Shown here piece after piece: positions 40,465-52,259 of a stretch of DNA of 64,000 nucleotides. The translations under genes were made by a program, and so were the position numbers. Each line of letters starts with the position of its first letter. Positions within the stretch are counted from its first letter, which is position 1. The stretch is from Spongilla lacustris (Eukaryota > Porifera > Demospongiae > Spongillida > Spongillidae), in the NCBI GenBank assembly GCA_949361645.1, contig OX442416.1:2405430-2469429 (forward strand), given 5' to 3'. Below the pieces are notes generated by a model. It made no database searches. It was not told the origin of the DNA and saw nothing but the letters and a program-made list of their open reading frames with translations.

Positions 40465-41300
40465 CAAACCTTCAATTGTAATCATAATTTTGTTCCAATG
40501 TGCTAGTTTTGTCATTTTTGAAAAACATGATTTTCGGGGGCCAACAGTTACGTTCCCCCTGGGGAACGAATACTTGCGCAGATAAAGATTAACGAGACTT
40601 CGAACTGTCTTCTACAACAACACGGTGCTACTTTTGTAAAGGTTATATAGCATAGATCAAAAAAGGCTGTCAAAAAAAGGGTATCTCGTCCGTCCCGTAA
40701 AACATTAAAACAGCATCATTGACCAAAAATCGGCGCCATTTTGTGGGCATGTTGTAACATACTCCTGGGTGGAAACGATGTTTTTATATCCCTACCCTGT
40801 CCCACGGGTAGCGGAAAGTCTTTGTTACGCTGTTCTGCCAATCGCCTTTGTCGGGCTTTAATGACCCGTAGGTCGAGGTGGCTCTATTGCCATCATCGTA
40901 TCTGTCTTGAAGGCACTCAGGTATGTTATAAATTACTGAGCGCTTAATAGTACTAAATTAACTCCAATTAACACAATAGCTATCCGCTCTCACTAAGTAA
41001 TACTCAATTAACACATAGGACTAAATACACTTTCCCAGACTCAGTTGACACATCTTGGTGTAATTGGTTGATGTCGTCACGTATATTATGTAATACGCAA
41101 AACCCTTACGGAACAACTACTGTAGGTATTCGCGACTTGTTTCCCAGAACCCCTGTACGTAGTATTATACATTATGCGATAAGGCTTACGTGCAGTTGGG
41201 TCTGGGTACGAGACTACCATCCTATAGCGTAGGCCTATCTCATGACAACGCTAAATGCGCTTCCTTCATATGAACGCACGGCCGGTGAAAATTAAGCAAT
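40465..41300. other. Intergenic stretch with dispersed repeat
   Basis: The part 41,100-41,220 is an inverted copy of 37,600-37,679 joined to 38,535-38,570, that is, the target of the MULE-like insertion without the element. Otherwise nothing recognised. Confidence 0.55.
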
Positions 41301-42538
41301 CATGACCGCGTCCAACCACAGTACATTTCCTATGGCAAGTCCGCCCTTTCAGTTTGCCACCTGGGGAGATTACAATGCTGAGATCATTTCAAAATCAATT
41401 ACTTCAGCTTATCATCAGGTCGCCCATTTCGGAAGAAATATCATTCTGCGTCATGCATGTGAATTTGCTTGGTTATTCAGAACGTATGCAGATGGTTTTG
41501 CCTTGGAAAGCTTAGCGCTAAAAGCTGATAGGCCTACCGTACAATGCATATTGCTTCTCCAGAAACCTCATCGCTTTTCAAAATCAAATGAGCATAAATT
41601 CTGCCATGAGTAGAGATTGGGACTTTGGAAGAATGTAACTGAAGAATTAATATTGAATGAATCGCCGAGAACTACATGTATTCAGCAACGTCGTTTTAAA
41701 AAAAGTGCAGTGAAGATCAACACATCAATTAATGTTTTTCAAATTAATGCAGCTGGAAGGCAAACTTTTAGCAGCATTACGACTCCTCAGTAGCCATGCT
41801 ATAAGGGTGATGTGCTATACCTGAATGATCCTCTAGCTTACCCCACATTGTCCTTTACAGTCTGATTTCCAAACACTCACCAGGCCAACTTGTCATTCCC
41901 TGCATGGTCTATTATCCTCCCTTTTGAGGATCCACCGCTAGCTGTCACACCACAAACTTTTTGACGGAAATGCAGCTCTCCATGCTGCATGGGAATGATG
42001 CCATGGGCTGGAAAAGACTCTGCACTTCATTTCAAATGACCTCTACCATTCCTTGGCTTTGGTTGCCAGAAAGCTATGCACAGTGCTCTTGATACCAAGG
42101 GGCTATCACCTTTTCTAGCTTGTTTCTTGATTGCAATGACTAAACAAAAATCCTGGTGATTGCTGGCCCATCCTATTGGGATTTGTGAGACTGCAAGACA
42201 AATCATTGCTATGACCGCTCTCTCTGAAACCCATCACCAGGACATGATGCACCAAGCTGCTGATGCCCTTCAACTATGTGCTTATCAAGTGGCCGGAATC
42301 AATGCTGCCATCCACATCATGTCCCATCTGTATAGTGATGATGCCAGTGAAGCTGTTCTCCAGGTTATATCAACAATACCTTCAACCTACTCAACCATCA
42401 TACTGCCCTCCAAAAAATTCAACGCCTGTGCCCTTCCACCTCCACCATTCTCATCAATACAAATACATATACATGGAACACACTGATCTGTATGTTGATG
42501 GTACCACAATGCTATATATCCCTGCAAGAGCTAGAAAC
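41301..42538 (+). pseudogene. YADD-family reverse transcriptase relic, 5' part
   Basis: Plus-strand words in order are FGRNIILRHACEFAWLFRTY, ADGFALESLALKA, LLLQKPHRFSKSNEH, then after stops DALQLCAYQVAGINAAIHIM, SHLYSDDASEAVLQV, and in another frame NTFNLLNHHTALQKIQRLCP. This is the order of the N-terminal region and RT fingers of a family I know from sponge and coral genomes. Multiple stops and frameshifts. The relic resumes at 49,011 after the LTR element. Confidence 0.7.
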
Positions 42539-42762
42539 TGTAGTGTCGCCAATGTACACGTTACACGCGTATTGTCAGTAGACTGGATGGTGCAGCCCAA
42601 TCACGGGCAGCAGGCTATATTCCAAAGTGCGTACTCACACAAGCAATACACTTATATAGGAATTCACAGATGGACAGACTGACTGGCAACTATGACGTCA
42701 TCTATAGAGCATGCACAATGACAGACAGAGAAGGACAAAGAGACTAGACATAGTATATTACA
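42539..42762 (-). repeat. 3' LTR of Ty3-type element
   Basis: 224 bp; reads TGTAATATACTATG... to ...GGCGACACTACA on the minus strand (TG...CA ends). Confidence 0.95.
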
Positions 42763-42776
42763 CTTCCTCCCTCCTT
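42763..42776 (-). other. Polypurine tract
   Basis: AAGGAGGGAGGAAG immediately before the 3' LTR, the usual second-strand primer position. Confidence 0.85.
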
Positions 42777-42789
42777 GCAAAGGCTGCTG

Positions 42790-43940
42790 CTACAACCGAT
42801 CAGGTGGGCGTCGGTCCCTGGTAGACCGACGGAGTGGAACTGGATTTGGAATGGGTTCAGGAACTGCCTGGATTACAGCATCAGCTAGAGGTACTGAGAT
42901 GTCAACCATGGGTGGTTTTTCCTCATCTCTTGTTGCAGCCTCCTCCTGAATGTCTGGAAGGTCAACTACTTCATCCTGCTGGGCTGCTGTAGTCTTCTTA
43001 GGGACTTGCAGCTCAGGTGTGGGTGACCGAGCCTTTACATGGTCTGTATGACGACGCACAGCTTGACCATCCTCCAGCTGTATCACCATGGACACAGGAC
43101 CAGACATAGCGGTGACCACTCCTGGGACCCATGTGGGCGAACCATGAAAATTACGTGCATACACCAAATCCCCATTCTGGAACTTGCGATACTTGGCATG
43201 TTGATCATGGGCTTCCTTCTGCAGCTCCTGCCTTTGAGTCACCTTGGGTGAGATGTCTGGATGCAAAAGGTCCAGGTGGGATCGTGGCCGCCGACCCAAC
43301 AACATCTCCGCAGGTGAAAGTCCAGTTGTCGTGTGTGGTGTAAGCCGATACTGAAATAGAAATCTGGCCAGCCTTGTATCCAGATCTCCAGTGGTTTTCA
43401 AGATGGCCTCCTTGAAGGTCTGGACCACTCTCTCAGCTTGTCCATTAGATGATGGATGATAAGGAGCACTTCTCACATGCCTGATGCCATTTCTTTTAAC
43501 AAAAGTCTGGAACTCAGCACTAGTGAATGCGGAACCATTATCTGAAACTATCATTTCTGGTAGACCATGCGTGGCAAAAAGGTTTCTCAATACTTTAATG
43601 GCCTGTTGAGAAGAAGGTGTTGTTACCACAGCTACATCTAACCACTTTGAATGCGCATCCACAACGACCATAAACATTTTTCCCAAAAACGGGCCTGCAA
43701 AGTCCAAATGAAGTCGAGACCATGGTCTGGCTGGCCACTCCCACGGGTGCAAGGGGGCCACCGCAGGTGCTTTACCATGTTCTTGACAAGCTTGACAACC
43801 TTTTACTTTGCCCTCTAAGTCAGCATCAATCCCAGGCCACCAAACAAAACTTCTAGCTAGTCCCTTCATACGCGTGATCCCAGGGTGAGCATCATGCAGA
43901 GTACGCATCACAGCCTCTCTCGCAGCAGGCGGAATAACTA
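42790..43940 (-). CDS. Ty3 integrase
   Basis: The frame reads RVVIPPAAREAVMRTLHDAH into the HHCC zinc-binding motif (H...H, CQACQEHG), then the DDE core: LHLDFAGPF, IVSDNGSAFTSAEF and YHPSSNGQAERVVQTFKEA, with catalytic D, D and E present. The C-terminal part has a LVYARNF...W.PGVV barrel-like GPY/F-type segment and ends RRSTRDRRPPDRL. The domain is intact but separated from RNase H by the hAT at 43,949-45,946, which begins eight bases upstream of the frame. Confidence 0.92.
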
Positions 43941-43948
43941 CGCGATGC

Positions 43949-45946
43949 CAGGGCCGTCGAGAGCTGGCACGGGCCCCAGGGCTATAATATAGCCCTTCCG
44001 GGCCCCATTAATGGTCCCCATTGGGATGGGTGCGGTAGATACATACAGGGGGAAAATATATCGCTTTCGTGTATTGGGTTATAAACTATTCATTTGTTGT
44101 TAGTGCATGTGGCGAAAATAAAAACACATGTACTGCGTGCCGGTATGGTTATGTAACATTTATTATGTTACGCGCAAAGCATCCATCAGTGGATTTGCGC
44201 ATAGATATTAGAATATCTATGATTTGCGCAACCCTGGATCCATGGTTTGTGGTATAAACCATGGACTGGCCGCGCAATCCTGGGATTGCTCAGTTGTGCG
44301 CAAAGCATAAATCAGAACAATCCTGGGATTGTTCGTGCGCATAGCATAGATCTGTAATATGTATACATAATTATACTACGATGGGTAACGAGTACATAAT
44401 TAATAACATATACACTTGCAGTATTTAAAAAACCCTATAGTGTACAAATACATTTTTTTCTCTACTGATGAAATACCGAGCACAGTAAACTGTGCCATGG
44501 TTCAGAACTCTGGAAAATGAGGTAAGGTTCATCACGTCTTGATGAGCAGTCCTTCGTGTCTTCATTGGTACTGTTGCTTGGCGAGCCTCCAATAATGCTA
44601 CCAAACATTTCCCCTTCCTCATAATCACCAGTTTCAGTGGAAACAAATAATTACACGAAGATTTCCATTGGCCTTGCATGTATAAATTACTTGCTTTCGT
44701 TAAATTTCACGCACATGTAGCCAATCAACCCAAGACTAATTTTCATTGATTAAAATGACAAACTATATCATTTCCTCCATCTTCGCACTATACCTCTTTC
44801 ATCAAGTCCTTGACTTTGAAAATAAAATATGCAACTCTTTTGGTTCAAGGTTCCAGGCCACCTCCTTGCCCCTCTCCTATGAAGAGCAGGAATCAGACAA
44901 ATGGTCCATACCTATCCAATCATCAGGCGATCAACCTTGTAGCTAAAATCACAACTTGAACACGCACTTGAGGCTACTATATATAGGTTAGTGCTCTTCT
45001 CATAAATCCCGATGCTATATGATGGATTTCAGTTTAGTGCCAATTGATTTTGCTGTAGATTATTGAAGGCTGACAAACTGAATTTCTGCACCATAGACCG
45101 TGCATGCACGTGGAAGACATTCAAAGAATGCTGAAATCTATATATTTTAAAAACATACACACATACATGTACAGCTATGATGTGTAAGAATCAATTTCCT
45201 TTATAAGTGTTTTTTTGTTGTTTTTTTTGTAACCTACGTTATACATGACATCGTTGTTGACATGGTCATAAAAAATCTTCCACACTTAACACGGCTAGCA
45301 CAGTTGTGCCACTAGAACTCTGCACTGACAGATTTTAAAAAAATGACGACACATACGTAGCAAATACTAGTCACATGTTTCTAATGCTGGCTGCTGACGA
45401 ACAGAGCAAATCACAGAGTCCAAGTGCACCCAAACCTTCAAACGGTCGGTTCAAGTCCCATGCATTTATAAGCGCAACTACCCAACAAATTTGCTCCCTG
45501 ATTTCCTTTTTGACAAATACACCCATGCAATTTCATGCTCAGCACTGGAACCGATCGTTATGTAGAGAAGGTCATCGCGATCGTCGTTCCTAGCTATGTC
45601 GGTGAAGCTGTTTGTGATGAAGCCTAAACATATCAAAAATCTTGTCGTGTCTTTTGGTAGGGCGCGGTTCTTTTCTCTTACAACTCTTTTCTGCCACCCG
45701 GACTTATGCTTGTACATTTTAGAACTGAAATGAATTTGGCGAAATTACACACACATTCTATTCCGCACGGATCGCGCGAACGTACGTACATGTATACAAT
45801 TTTATTGCGCCTGCGCAATGATCAAAACAAAACATCAATCACACACACACACAAAAAAAAAGACCAGCCAGGCGGCCCGGGCCTCATGTTTAACGACGGG
45901 CCCCGGGGTCAGCAGCCCCCCCGGCCCCCCCCTCTCGGCGGCCCTG
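43949..45946. mobile_element. hAT element inserted in Ty3 pol
   Basis: Inverted ends CAGGGCCGTCGAGAG (left) and the complement of CAGGGCCGCCGAGAG (right) with a perfect 8-bp duplication CGCGATGC (43,941-43,948 and 45,947-45,954). Removing the element and one duplicate rejoins the pol frame across the junction (VLWGH then RVVIPP). The 1,998 bp encode no transposase. Six GCGCA motifs cluster at 44,169-44,345 between small palindromes. Confidence 0.93.
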
Positions 45947-45954
45947 CGCGATGC

Positions 45955-47573
45955 CCCCACAATACACACCCATCCTGCACGCTTAGCTCGCATTCTCTCT
46001 GCTTGTATGGACGAAAAGTCGCATCGTTACTAGCGTGAGCCTGCCATCCAGTCAAAGCCATGTTTCTGACACGGGACAGAATAGGATCTTTATCCGTCCA
46101 GGACTTTATTTCGGCAGCGGTCACAGGAGAGTCGCCTGTTCTGAGTGTTTCCAACATGAATATGGTGTCCCCGGGAACAGGCACATCTGCAGTACTCTCA
46201 CTAAGTGGCAATCTACTGAAAGCATCGGCATTTGCTTGAGAATCACCAGACTTAAACACAATACGATAATTGTAGGCACTTAAAGTCAACGCCCACCGTT
46301 GTATTCTTGATGATGCCATCGGTGGTACAGGGCGTGTCTCACTGAAGAGATACTGTAGTGGTTTATGATCGGAGTAAATCGTAAAGCTTCTGCCCACAAG
46401 GTACTGATGGAACTTTTTAACCCCAAAAACGATCGCTAAGCCTTCCTTTTCTATTTGAGAGTATTTGGCTTCGGCAGGTGCTAAGGTACGGGACGCATAC
46501 GCGATCGGCCTCTCAGATCCATCTTTCAGCTGATGAGACAAAACTGCTCCAAGCCCGTAGGGTGAAGCATCACATGAAAGGATTAACTCCTTTTCTGGAT
46601 CAAAGTGGATCAACAGGCTGGAGGAGGACAGTTGCTGCTTTGCATGGTTGAACGCCGCATCCTGTTCTGCCTCCCAGCACCACGCAGCACCCTTCCGGAG
46701 CAGCCTGTACAGTGGAGCGAGTATGTCAGCCATGTTGGGCAAAAACTTGCCGTAATAATTCAGGAGACCCACAAACGATCTCAGCTGCCCAACGTTCTGA
46801 GGTCTCGGAGCATCCTCTATGGCGCGTTTCTTCCCTTCCGCTGGACCAATGCCATCAGCTGAGATGTGGTGGCCCAGGTACTCAACAGAAGGAGCCATGA
46901 AGACGCATTTGGAGAGCTTTAAGCGTAGTCCATGCTCTTCCAAACGCGACATGACACGATCCAGCGTGTGAAGGTGCTCAGCTTCAGTTGAACCTGAAAC
47001 GAGAATATCATCCAGATAAACAACCACATTGCTTATGTCCCTCAGCAGATTCTCCATTGTCCTTTGAAAAATAGCTGGCGCCGATGCGACACCAAAAGGT
47101 AGTCTGTTGTAGCGATAGAGGCCTTTGTGTGTCGTAATCGTGACGTACTTCTTTGACTCGTCCTCCAGTGCCAACTGTAGATATGCATTTGCTAGGTCCA
47201 GCTTCGAGAACATTTTACCCTTTCCCAGGGATGCCAGCAAATCGTCTATGCGAGGAAGAGGATAACATTCCAGATTAGCTACACGATTGACCGTCAACTT
47301 ATAATCGCCACACAGCCTTATGCTGCCGTCACCTTTCACCACCGGTACAACAGGAGCGGCCCACTCTGAAAATTGTATGGCCTCAATCACCCCTAGTTTC
47401 TCAAGCCTCTCCAGCTCCTTTTCCACCTTCTCCCTGACAGCATATGGAACAGCTCGCGGCTTGAAAAAGAGGGGAGTAGCGGTCTCGTTTACATGGATCT
47501 TGACCAGAGTGCCCTTCAGCAGACCCAACTCATCCTTGAATAGCTCTTTATGCTTGCCCAGTATCTCCTGCAA
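45955..47573 (-). pseudogene. Ty3 reverse transcriptase and RNase H
   Basis: RT motifs in order: [61 protein letters not shown] (catalytic YLDD), [18 protein letters not shown]. RNase H follows with [37 protein letters not shown] and NADAFSRLP. The frame runs on to [10 protein letters not shown], where the hAT enters. Upstream, the protease-RT link ([13 protein letters not shown]) is in a different frame from Gag-protease. Confidence 0.93.
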
Positions 47574-47608
47574 GGTGCTTTGACTGCTGGTATGGAAAAT
47601 TCCGCGAT

Positions 47609-48757
47609 TTAGACAAGATGAAAACCGAAACTTACCAATCCAATCTCTCCCCAGGAGGGACGGCCCATCTCCCCCAATCCCAGAGTGGCTTCTTGTTTCT
47701 GGTAACGCACCTGCACTGAAATTCGTCCCAGAATTCGCAGTCTTTCACCAGTATAGGTACGGAGCAACGCATTGGTGTGTTTCAAGGGAGGCCGCTCACT
47801 GCATTTTTCTTTCCAAAGCGTCTTGTAGGTGACCTCGCTGATAACTGAGGCGGCCGCACCTGTATCAACTTCCATTTCAAGACTAGCCTTGTTAATCTCC
47901 ATTGGAACTCTGAACGGCGCTAAGGAAACATCGCTCACGTTAAACAAGGTATACATGTCTTCCACGTCCTCGTCTTTCTCTAACGGCTCTGCGAGCAGAT
48001 TTGTCGACTGTTTTCCAGCTCTATTACCGAACTGTTTTTTAACTGTTTGTTCCTTGCTGCGGCACGTTCTTGCCAGATGCCCCTTTTCACCGCATTTGTG
48101 GCACTCCACAGACCTGAAACGACATTTTGAAGCACTGTGTCTACCTCCGCAACGGAAACAAGGAGCAGGATGGTCGGCCTTTTGATCAGCTGTCGCCCTC
48201 CTTGGTTCCAGAGCGTTGACTGATGTACCCGCCCTTGAAATATCTTGTGAACTTTTCTCGGCGAGCTCGGCCGCCTGCGCCAGCTCGAACGCTTTCGTGA
48301 ATGTTAGCTTCGGTTCGGCGAAAAGCCTGCGTTGGACTCGAACATCACGTAACCCACACACCAACCTATCCCGTAACATCTCGTCTAGCGAACCCCCAAA
48401 CTCACAGTACTCGGAGAGACGGCGAAGCTCAGCGACAAACTGCCCCACTGTCTCAGTCTCTTTTTGGAAACGAGAGTTGAAATAAAACCGTCGCACGATA
48501 CACGAAGATGGTGGTGTCAAATGGTCACGAACCAACTTCACAATTTCTTCGAAAGTCTTGTCGGCCGGCTTTTCGGGAGACACCAGGCTGCGAACCAGCT
48601 GATATATGTGAGCTCCACAGACACTGAGCAAGATAGCGCGACGTTTCTCGTCCGTCTTGACGTCGTTTGCAGTGAAGTAGTGCATCAGCCGCTCGCAGTA
48701 TGCCGGCCATTCTTCCGCATCTTCATTGAACTGACCCACCGCGCCGTGGACTGCCAT
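47609..48757 (-). CDS. Ty3 Gag and protease
   Basis: The likely start is [17 protein letters not shown] at 48,757, just after the primer-binding site. The capsid part has [20 protein letters not shown] and [15 protein letters not shown]. Two zinc knuckles follow ([27 protein letters not shown]), then the protease active site [14 protein letters not shown] with DTG. The frame ends in the protease C-terminus ([12 protein letters not shown]), where the expected [11 protein letters not shown] lies in another frame after a run of five G; an indel in that run is the simplest cause. Confidence 0.92.
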   Translation of the reverse strand: MAVHGAVGQFNEDAEEWPAYCERLMHYFTANDVKTDEKRRAILLSVCGAHIYQLVRSLVSPEKPADKTFEEIVKLVRDHLTPPSSCIVRRFYFNSRFQKETETVGQFVAELRRLSEYCEFGGSLDEMLRDRLVCGLRDVRVQRRLFAEPKLTFTKAFELAQAAELAEKSSQDISRAGTSVNALEPRRATADQKADHPAPCFRCGGRHSASKCRFRSVECHKCGEKGHLARTCRSKEQTVKKQFGNRAGKQSTNLLAEPLEKDEDVEDMYTLFNVSDVSLAPFRVPMEINKASLEMEVDTGAAASVISEVTYKTLWKEKCSERPPLKHTNALLRTYTGERLRILGRISVQVRYQKQEATLGLGEMGRPSWGEIGLVSFGFHLV

Positions 48758-48761
48758 GTGT

Positions 48762-48779
48762 TTTTGCCCTCGTCGCCAA
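48762..48779 (-). other. Primer-binding site
   Basis: TTGGCGACGAGGGCAAAA abuts the 5' LTR; TGGCGACGAGGG resembles the tRNA-primer sites of animal Ty3 elements. The tRNA species was not determined. Confidence 0.7.
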
Positions 48780-49005
48780 TGTAGTGTCGCCATTGTACAC
48801 GTTACACGCGTATTGTCAGTAGACTGGATGGTGCAGCCCAATCACGGGCAGCAGGCTATATTCCAAAGTGCGTACTCACACAAGCAATACACTTATATAT
48901 AGGAATTCACAGATGGACAGACTGACTGGCAACTATGACGTCATCTATAGAGCATGCACAATGACAGACAGAGAAGGACAAAGAGACTAGACATAGTATA
49001 TTACA
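48780..49005 (-). repeat. 5' LTR of Ty3-type element
   Basis: 226 bp, differing from the 3' LTR by A/T at 48,793 and an extra TA near 48,898. Confidence 0.95.
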
Positions 49006-49010
49006 GAAAC

Positions 49011-49430
49011 TACTCAGCATGTATGCCCTTGCCATCCTTTCCCTCATCCGCCATGTAAACCACAACTTTGACAGTCAAGTCTGGTATATGCGATGATGCC
49101 ACAGCCACTGGCAAGATTACCAACCTTCGCACCTGGTGTGACAAGCTTGTCACCCTTGGTCCAGCATATGGCTATCCAAAACATGCCTTGTAGCAAAGCA
49201 ATCTCATCATGCTGCAGCCCACACTGCCTTCCGTGACATCCAGATCACTATCCCTGTTGGAGGGAAACCACACCTCTGAGCCGCACTGGGTACTTCCACC
49301 TTTGTACAACATTATGTAAAAAATGAAGGTTGAGGGTTGGGCACATGCAGGAGCCCAACCAGCTAGCCTTGATAGCAGCTAACATTCCTCATGCAGTCTT
49401 TGCTGCCTTTTGAAGCATATCTTTCAGGCA
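49011..49430 (+). pseudogene. YADD-family reverse transcriptase relic, 3' part
   Basis: Continues the relic at 41,301-42,538 after the LTR insertion. It reads QVWY, then CDDATA after a 1-bp gain where YADDA is expected, then GKITNLRTWCDKLVTLGPAY and GYPKHA, then FRDIQITIPVGGKPHL and LGTSTFVQHY. It is disabled by the frame break in the catalytic box and by stops. Confidence 0.65.
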
Positions 49431-49432
49431 AG

Positions 49433-49620
49433 GAGGTGCTGAGGGAGCACCATGGGATCTGATGTCGATGAGGTGCTAAGGCAGCACCATTGGATTTGTT
49501 GTCAATGAGGTGCTGCATGAGGGAGCACCATACGACCTGTTGTCAATGAGGTGCTGAGGGAGCACCATGGGACCTGTTGTCAATGAGGTGCTGAGGGAGC
49601 ACCGTGGGACCGGACCAATT
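49433..49620. repeat. 37-bp hairpin minisatellite, 5 units
   Basis: Same unit as at 300-410, with five copies, one extended by CATGAG. The last unit is followed by the shared TTGCCACTGAGTGACTAAAA. Confidence 0.9.
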
Positions 49621-49839
49621 GCCACTGAGTGACTAAAACCAGAGCTGTCCAAGCCAAATTTTACATTCAGTACCGAAAACAATAAACGTTTAAATGTTTA
49701 TAATGGTTTCGCGCCGCAACTGGTCTATAAAGTTAAGTAGGCCTATAGCGGGTGCGAAACTCAGCATCGAACGGGGGTCCCCCCCCGGCTATTGGCCTGT
49801 ACGCCATCATGTAGCGTAGGCCTATATGAGTATCTCATG

Positions 49840-50680
49840 ACAACGGTAAATGCGCTTCCTTCATGATATGAACGCACGGCCAGTGAAAATTTAGCAATCA
49901 TGACCGTCCAACCACAGTACATTTGTACTTCATTCCTATGGCAAGTCCGCCCTTTTGCCACCTGGGGAGATTACAATGCTGAGATCTTTTCTAAATCCAT
50001 CACTTCAGCTTATAATCAGGTCGCCCATTTCGGAAGAAATATAATTCTGCATGCGTCTTGATGTGAACTTGCTAGGTTATTCAGAACGTATGCAGATGGT
50101 TTTGCCCTGGAAAGCATAGCGCTAAAAGCTGTTAGGCCTACTGTACAATACATACTGCTTAATAAATCCAGAAACCTCATCGCTTTTCAAAATCAAATGA
50201 ACATAAATCCTCCCATGAGGAGAGATTGGGACTTTGGAAGGCTGTAATTGAAAGGATTGAAGAATTAATATGGAACGAATCGCCGAGAACTACATGTATT
50301 CAGCGACGTCTTTTTAAAAAGGTGCAGTGAAGATCAACACATCAATCAATGTTTTTCAACTTAATGGAGCTGAAAGGCAAAACTTTAGCAGCATTATGAC
50401 TCCTTAGTAGCCACGCTATAAGGGTGATGTGCTATATATACCTGAATGATCCTCTAGCTTACCCCAAACAGTCCTTTACAGTCTGATTTTCAAACACTCA
50501 CCAGGCCAACTTGTCATTCCCTGGTCTATTATCCTCCCTTTAGAGCCGGGATCCACCGCTAGCTGGCACACCACTAACTTTTAGACCGCATCACTGCTCA
50601 GAAATGCAGCTCTCCATGCTGCATGGGAATGATGCCATGGGCTGGAAAAGACTCTGCACTTCATTTCAAATGACCTCTAC
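49840..50680 (+). pseudogene. YADD-family relic, N-terminal part, second copy
   Basis: Close copy of 41,260-42,040 (CACCTGGGGAGATTACAATG, AAAAGACTCTGCACTTCATT) placed within the duplicated block between minisatellite and receptor. Frameshifts and stops throughout. It has no counterpart in copy 1, so it was added after or removed from the other. Confidence 0.7.
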
Positions 50681-50853
50681 CAATAGTACATTCAGCAAAG
50701 GAAAACAATAAACATTTTAATGTTTATTTATGTATTTTTATTACATTACTAACAGTACAGTATACACATTACAAAGGATGCATGGGAGAATCCTTATTCA
50801 CTCCATGTCTCTTTTATTCACAACCTGTACAAAACTTCCTACAGTAACCAGAT

Positions 50854-51734
50854 TTACTGGTAGAGTTGTACGAGTAGACCCCTCCTACTCTTCTGCCTTT
50901 TAGCATATAGACGAGACACACATAAGTGGATTAGGAGTGTCACAGCTGAAGCCATACTCCATATGGAAATGAATATCAGCCCAACAGTTAAGACTACCTT
51001 GACAGGGGTGTGGCTCTCATCCAGACAGATATGAAGTGTGAGTTCTGGTATTATGCAGACAAAGAATAATGTTGGAAAAGCAGCCAATGGAAGGAGCTGG
51101 TTAAGAGCCTTCTGAAACAGGTCACCTTCAGTGATTGGTTCATACTTTGATCTCCAACAAGCTCTATGAGCCAGTTTTATAACCATGACAACCATACCAA
51201 TGGATAGTACCACAAGAATAACCATTGCAGGAAGGTCCCAGAGAGCAAGTTTTTCAATCAACTCAACCTGATCACTGCTAGAATTTTCGATGTAACAATA
51301 ACTATTATACTGACTATTTCTGTAACTGTGGGTTGTCAGAGGTACAGCGGCTATTACTGCTGGCACGAGCAATGACGTCACAACGTACAACGCCTCAAGC
51401 TTCTGCAGGTTCTTATGAAGTACCGCAAAACAGAAGAGATGGAAAGTCACCCACACCGTAAAGAGTAGCTTCACCCATCGAGTGTAGAAGCTAAACCACC
51501 CGATGGCTGCGCACACGTCACTTGACCGTAAACTCGTGGATGTTCATTTTAATTGACGAATATGATTTGCAAAGTTTCCACCGTTGCAAAGGCCAAAGAA
51601 GACAACACCTGGTAGACACCTAGTCGATATACGAGCTTTTTGTACAGCCTAAAACCAAACACCAAAATGGCTGCCAGGAAGCATACGAGTACGGAGATAC
51701 CGTTGATTACGGTGAAAAGAATGTCGATTTCCAT
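50854..51734 (-). pseudogene. Seven-transmembrane receptor, copy 2
   Basis: Starts MEIDILFTVINGISVLVCFL with helix 1, a basic loop (RLYKKLVYRLG) and helix 2, then meets TAA after IIFVN. After a 5-bp gain (GTGAC duplication near 51,516) the frame resumes AAIGWFSFYTRWVKLLF and runs through helices 3-7 (VTFHLFCFAVL, LYVVTSLLVPAVIAAVPL, MVILVVLSIGMVVMVI, PTLFFVCIIPEL, VLTVGLIFISIWSMAS) to a basic tail KRQKSRRGLLVQLYQ and TAA. In copy 1 the stop position reads YDEHPRV, so the TAA is a mutation here. A GPCR is likely; ligand and G protein unknown. An intron hiding the lesions was considered, but phases did not fit. Confidence 0.7.
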
Positions 51735-51865
51735 TCATTTCTTTGGACCAAATGGAGGCGTAAAAAAATTTGTATCGACTGGGACTGGGAACGAGGTGCA
51801 TTCCGCTGTTATGCCACACCCACTGGTGGGAATACATCATGGTTACCGAACAATTCGGCCAGCCC

Positions 51866-51924
51866 GACCTTTCAGGCCAGTCCTTCCGACCGGCCTTTCA
51901 GGCCAGACCCCGGCCTGAAAGGTC
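51866..51924. repeat. GC-rich hairpin upstream of receptor
   Basis: GACCTTTCAGGCCAG twice, then CCGGCCTGAAAGGTC, forms a strong hairpin about 130-190 bp upstream of the receptor ATG. A shorter version lies at 1,487-1,519 and a decayed one near 28,320. Confidence 0.75.
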
Positions 51925-52259
51925 AGGACACACTCCTTAGATGTATGTGATTATACAATCAGTCTCATTATGTGTGCAGAAGTGAAATCAAGTGAGACGC
52001 AGTCACGCTAGACGTTTAATCGTTCAGCTCTCGTGCATTGTGCATGCTTTAGCATTATATTTAGTGCATGCTTCAGCATTAGTGCATTATAAGAATCCCT
52101 CTACAGCCCTCCAGTCGCCGAGAACTTCAAAATGGACATCGATCGACGGTTGTCAACTAGACTTTCTCGTTCTAAATATATGGGCGGCTTGCCATACCGG
52201 AATAATTTGAAGATTTATACAAGCAGAATTACAGTACATATACAATACATGCAGGGTGT
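51925..52259. other. Receptor upstream flank
   Basis: No gene seen; matches 1,520-1,740 up to the ATCGATCGAC word, where the copies diverge. Confidence 0.5.

Larger units (their letters stand above)
42539..49005 (-). mobile_element. Complete Ty3-type LTR retrotransposon
   Basis: Two near-identical LTRs, a primer-binding site, Gag with two zinc knuckles, aspartic protease, YLDD reverse transcriptase, RNase H, integrase and a polypurine tract lie in Ty3 order on the minus strand. The element is flanked by a perfect 5-bp duplication GAAAC (42,534-42,538 and 49,006-49,010). The LTRs differ only by one substitution and a 2-bp gain, so the insertion is recent relative to the relic it entered. Pol is inactivated by a frame break between protease and RT and by a hAT insertion between RNase H and integrase. 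Confidence 0.95.

Noticed and set aside
48216..48784. Plus-strand frames opposite Gag
   Set aside because: Shadows of the Ty3 Gag frame.
51500..51570. A short intron in the receptor that would hide the TAA and the 5-bp gain
   Set aside because: GT-AG pairs tried give the wrong phase, and copy 1 reads through the same place without an intron.
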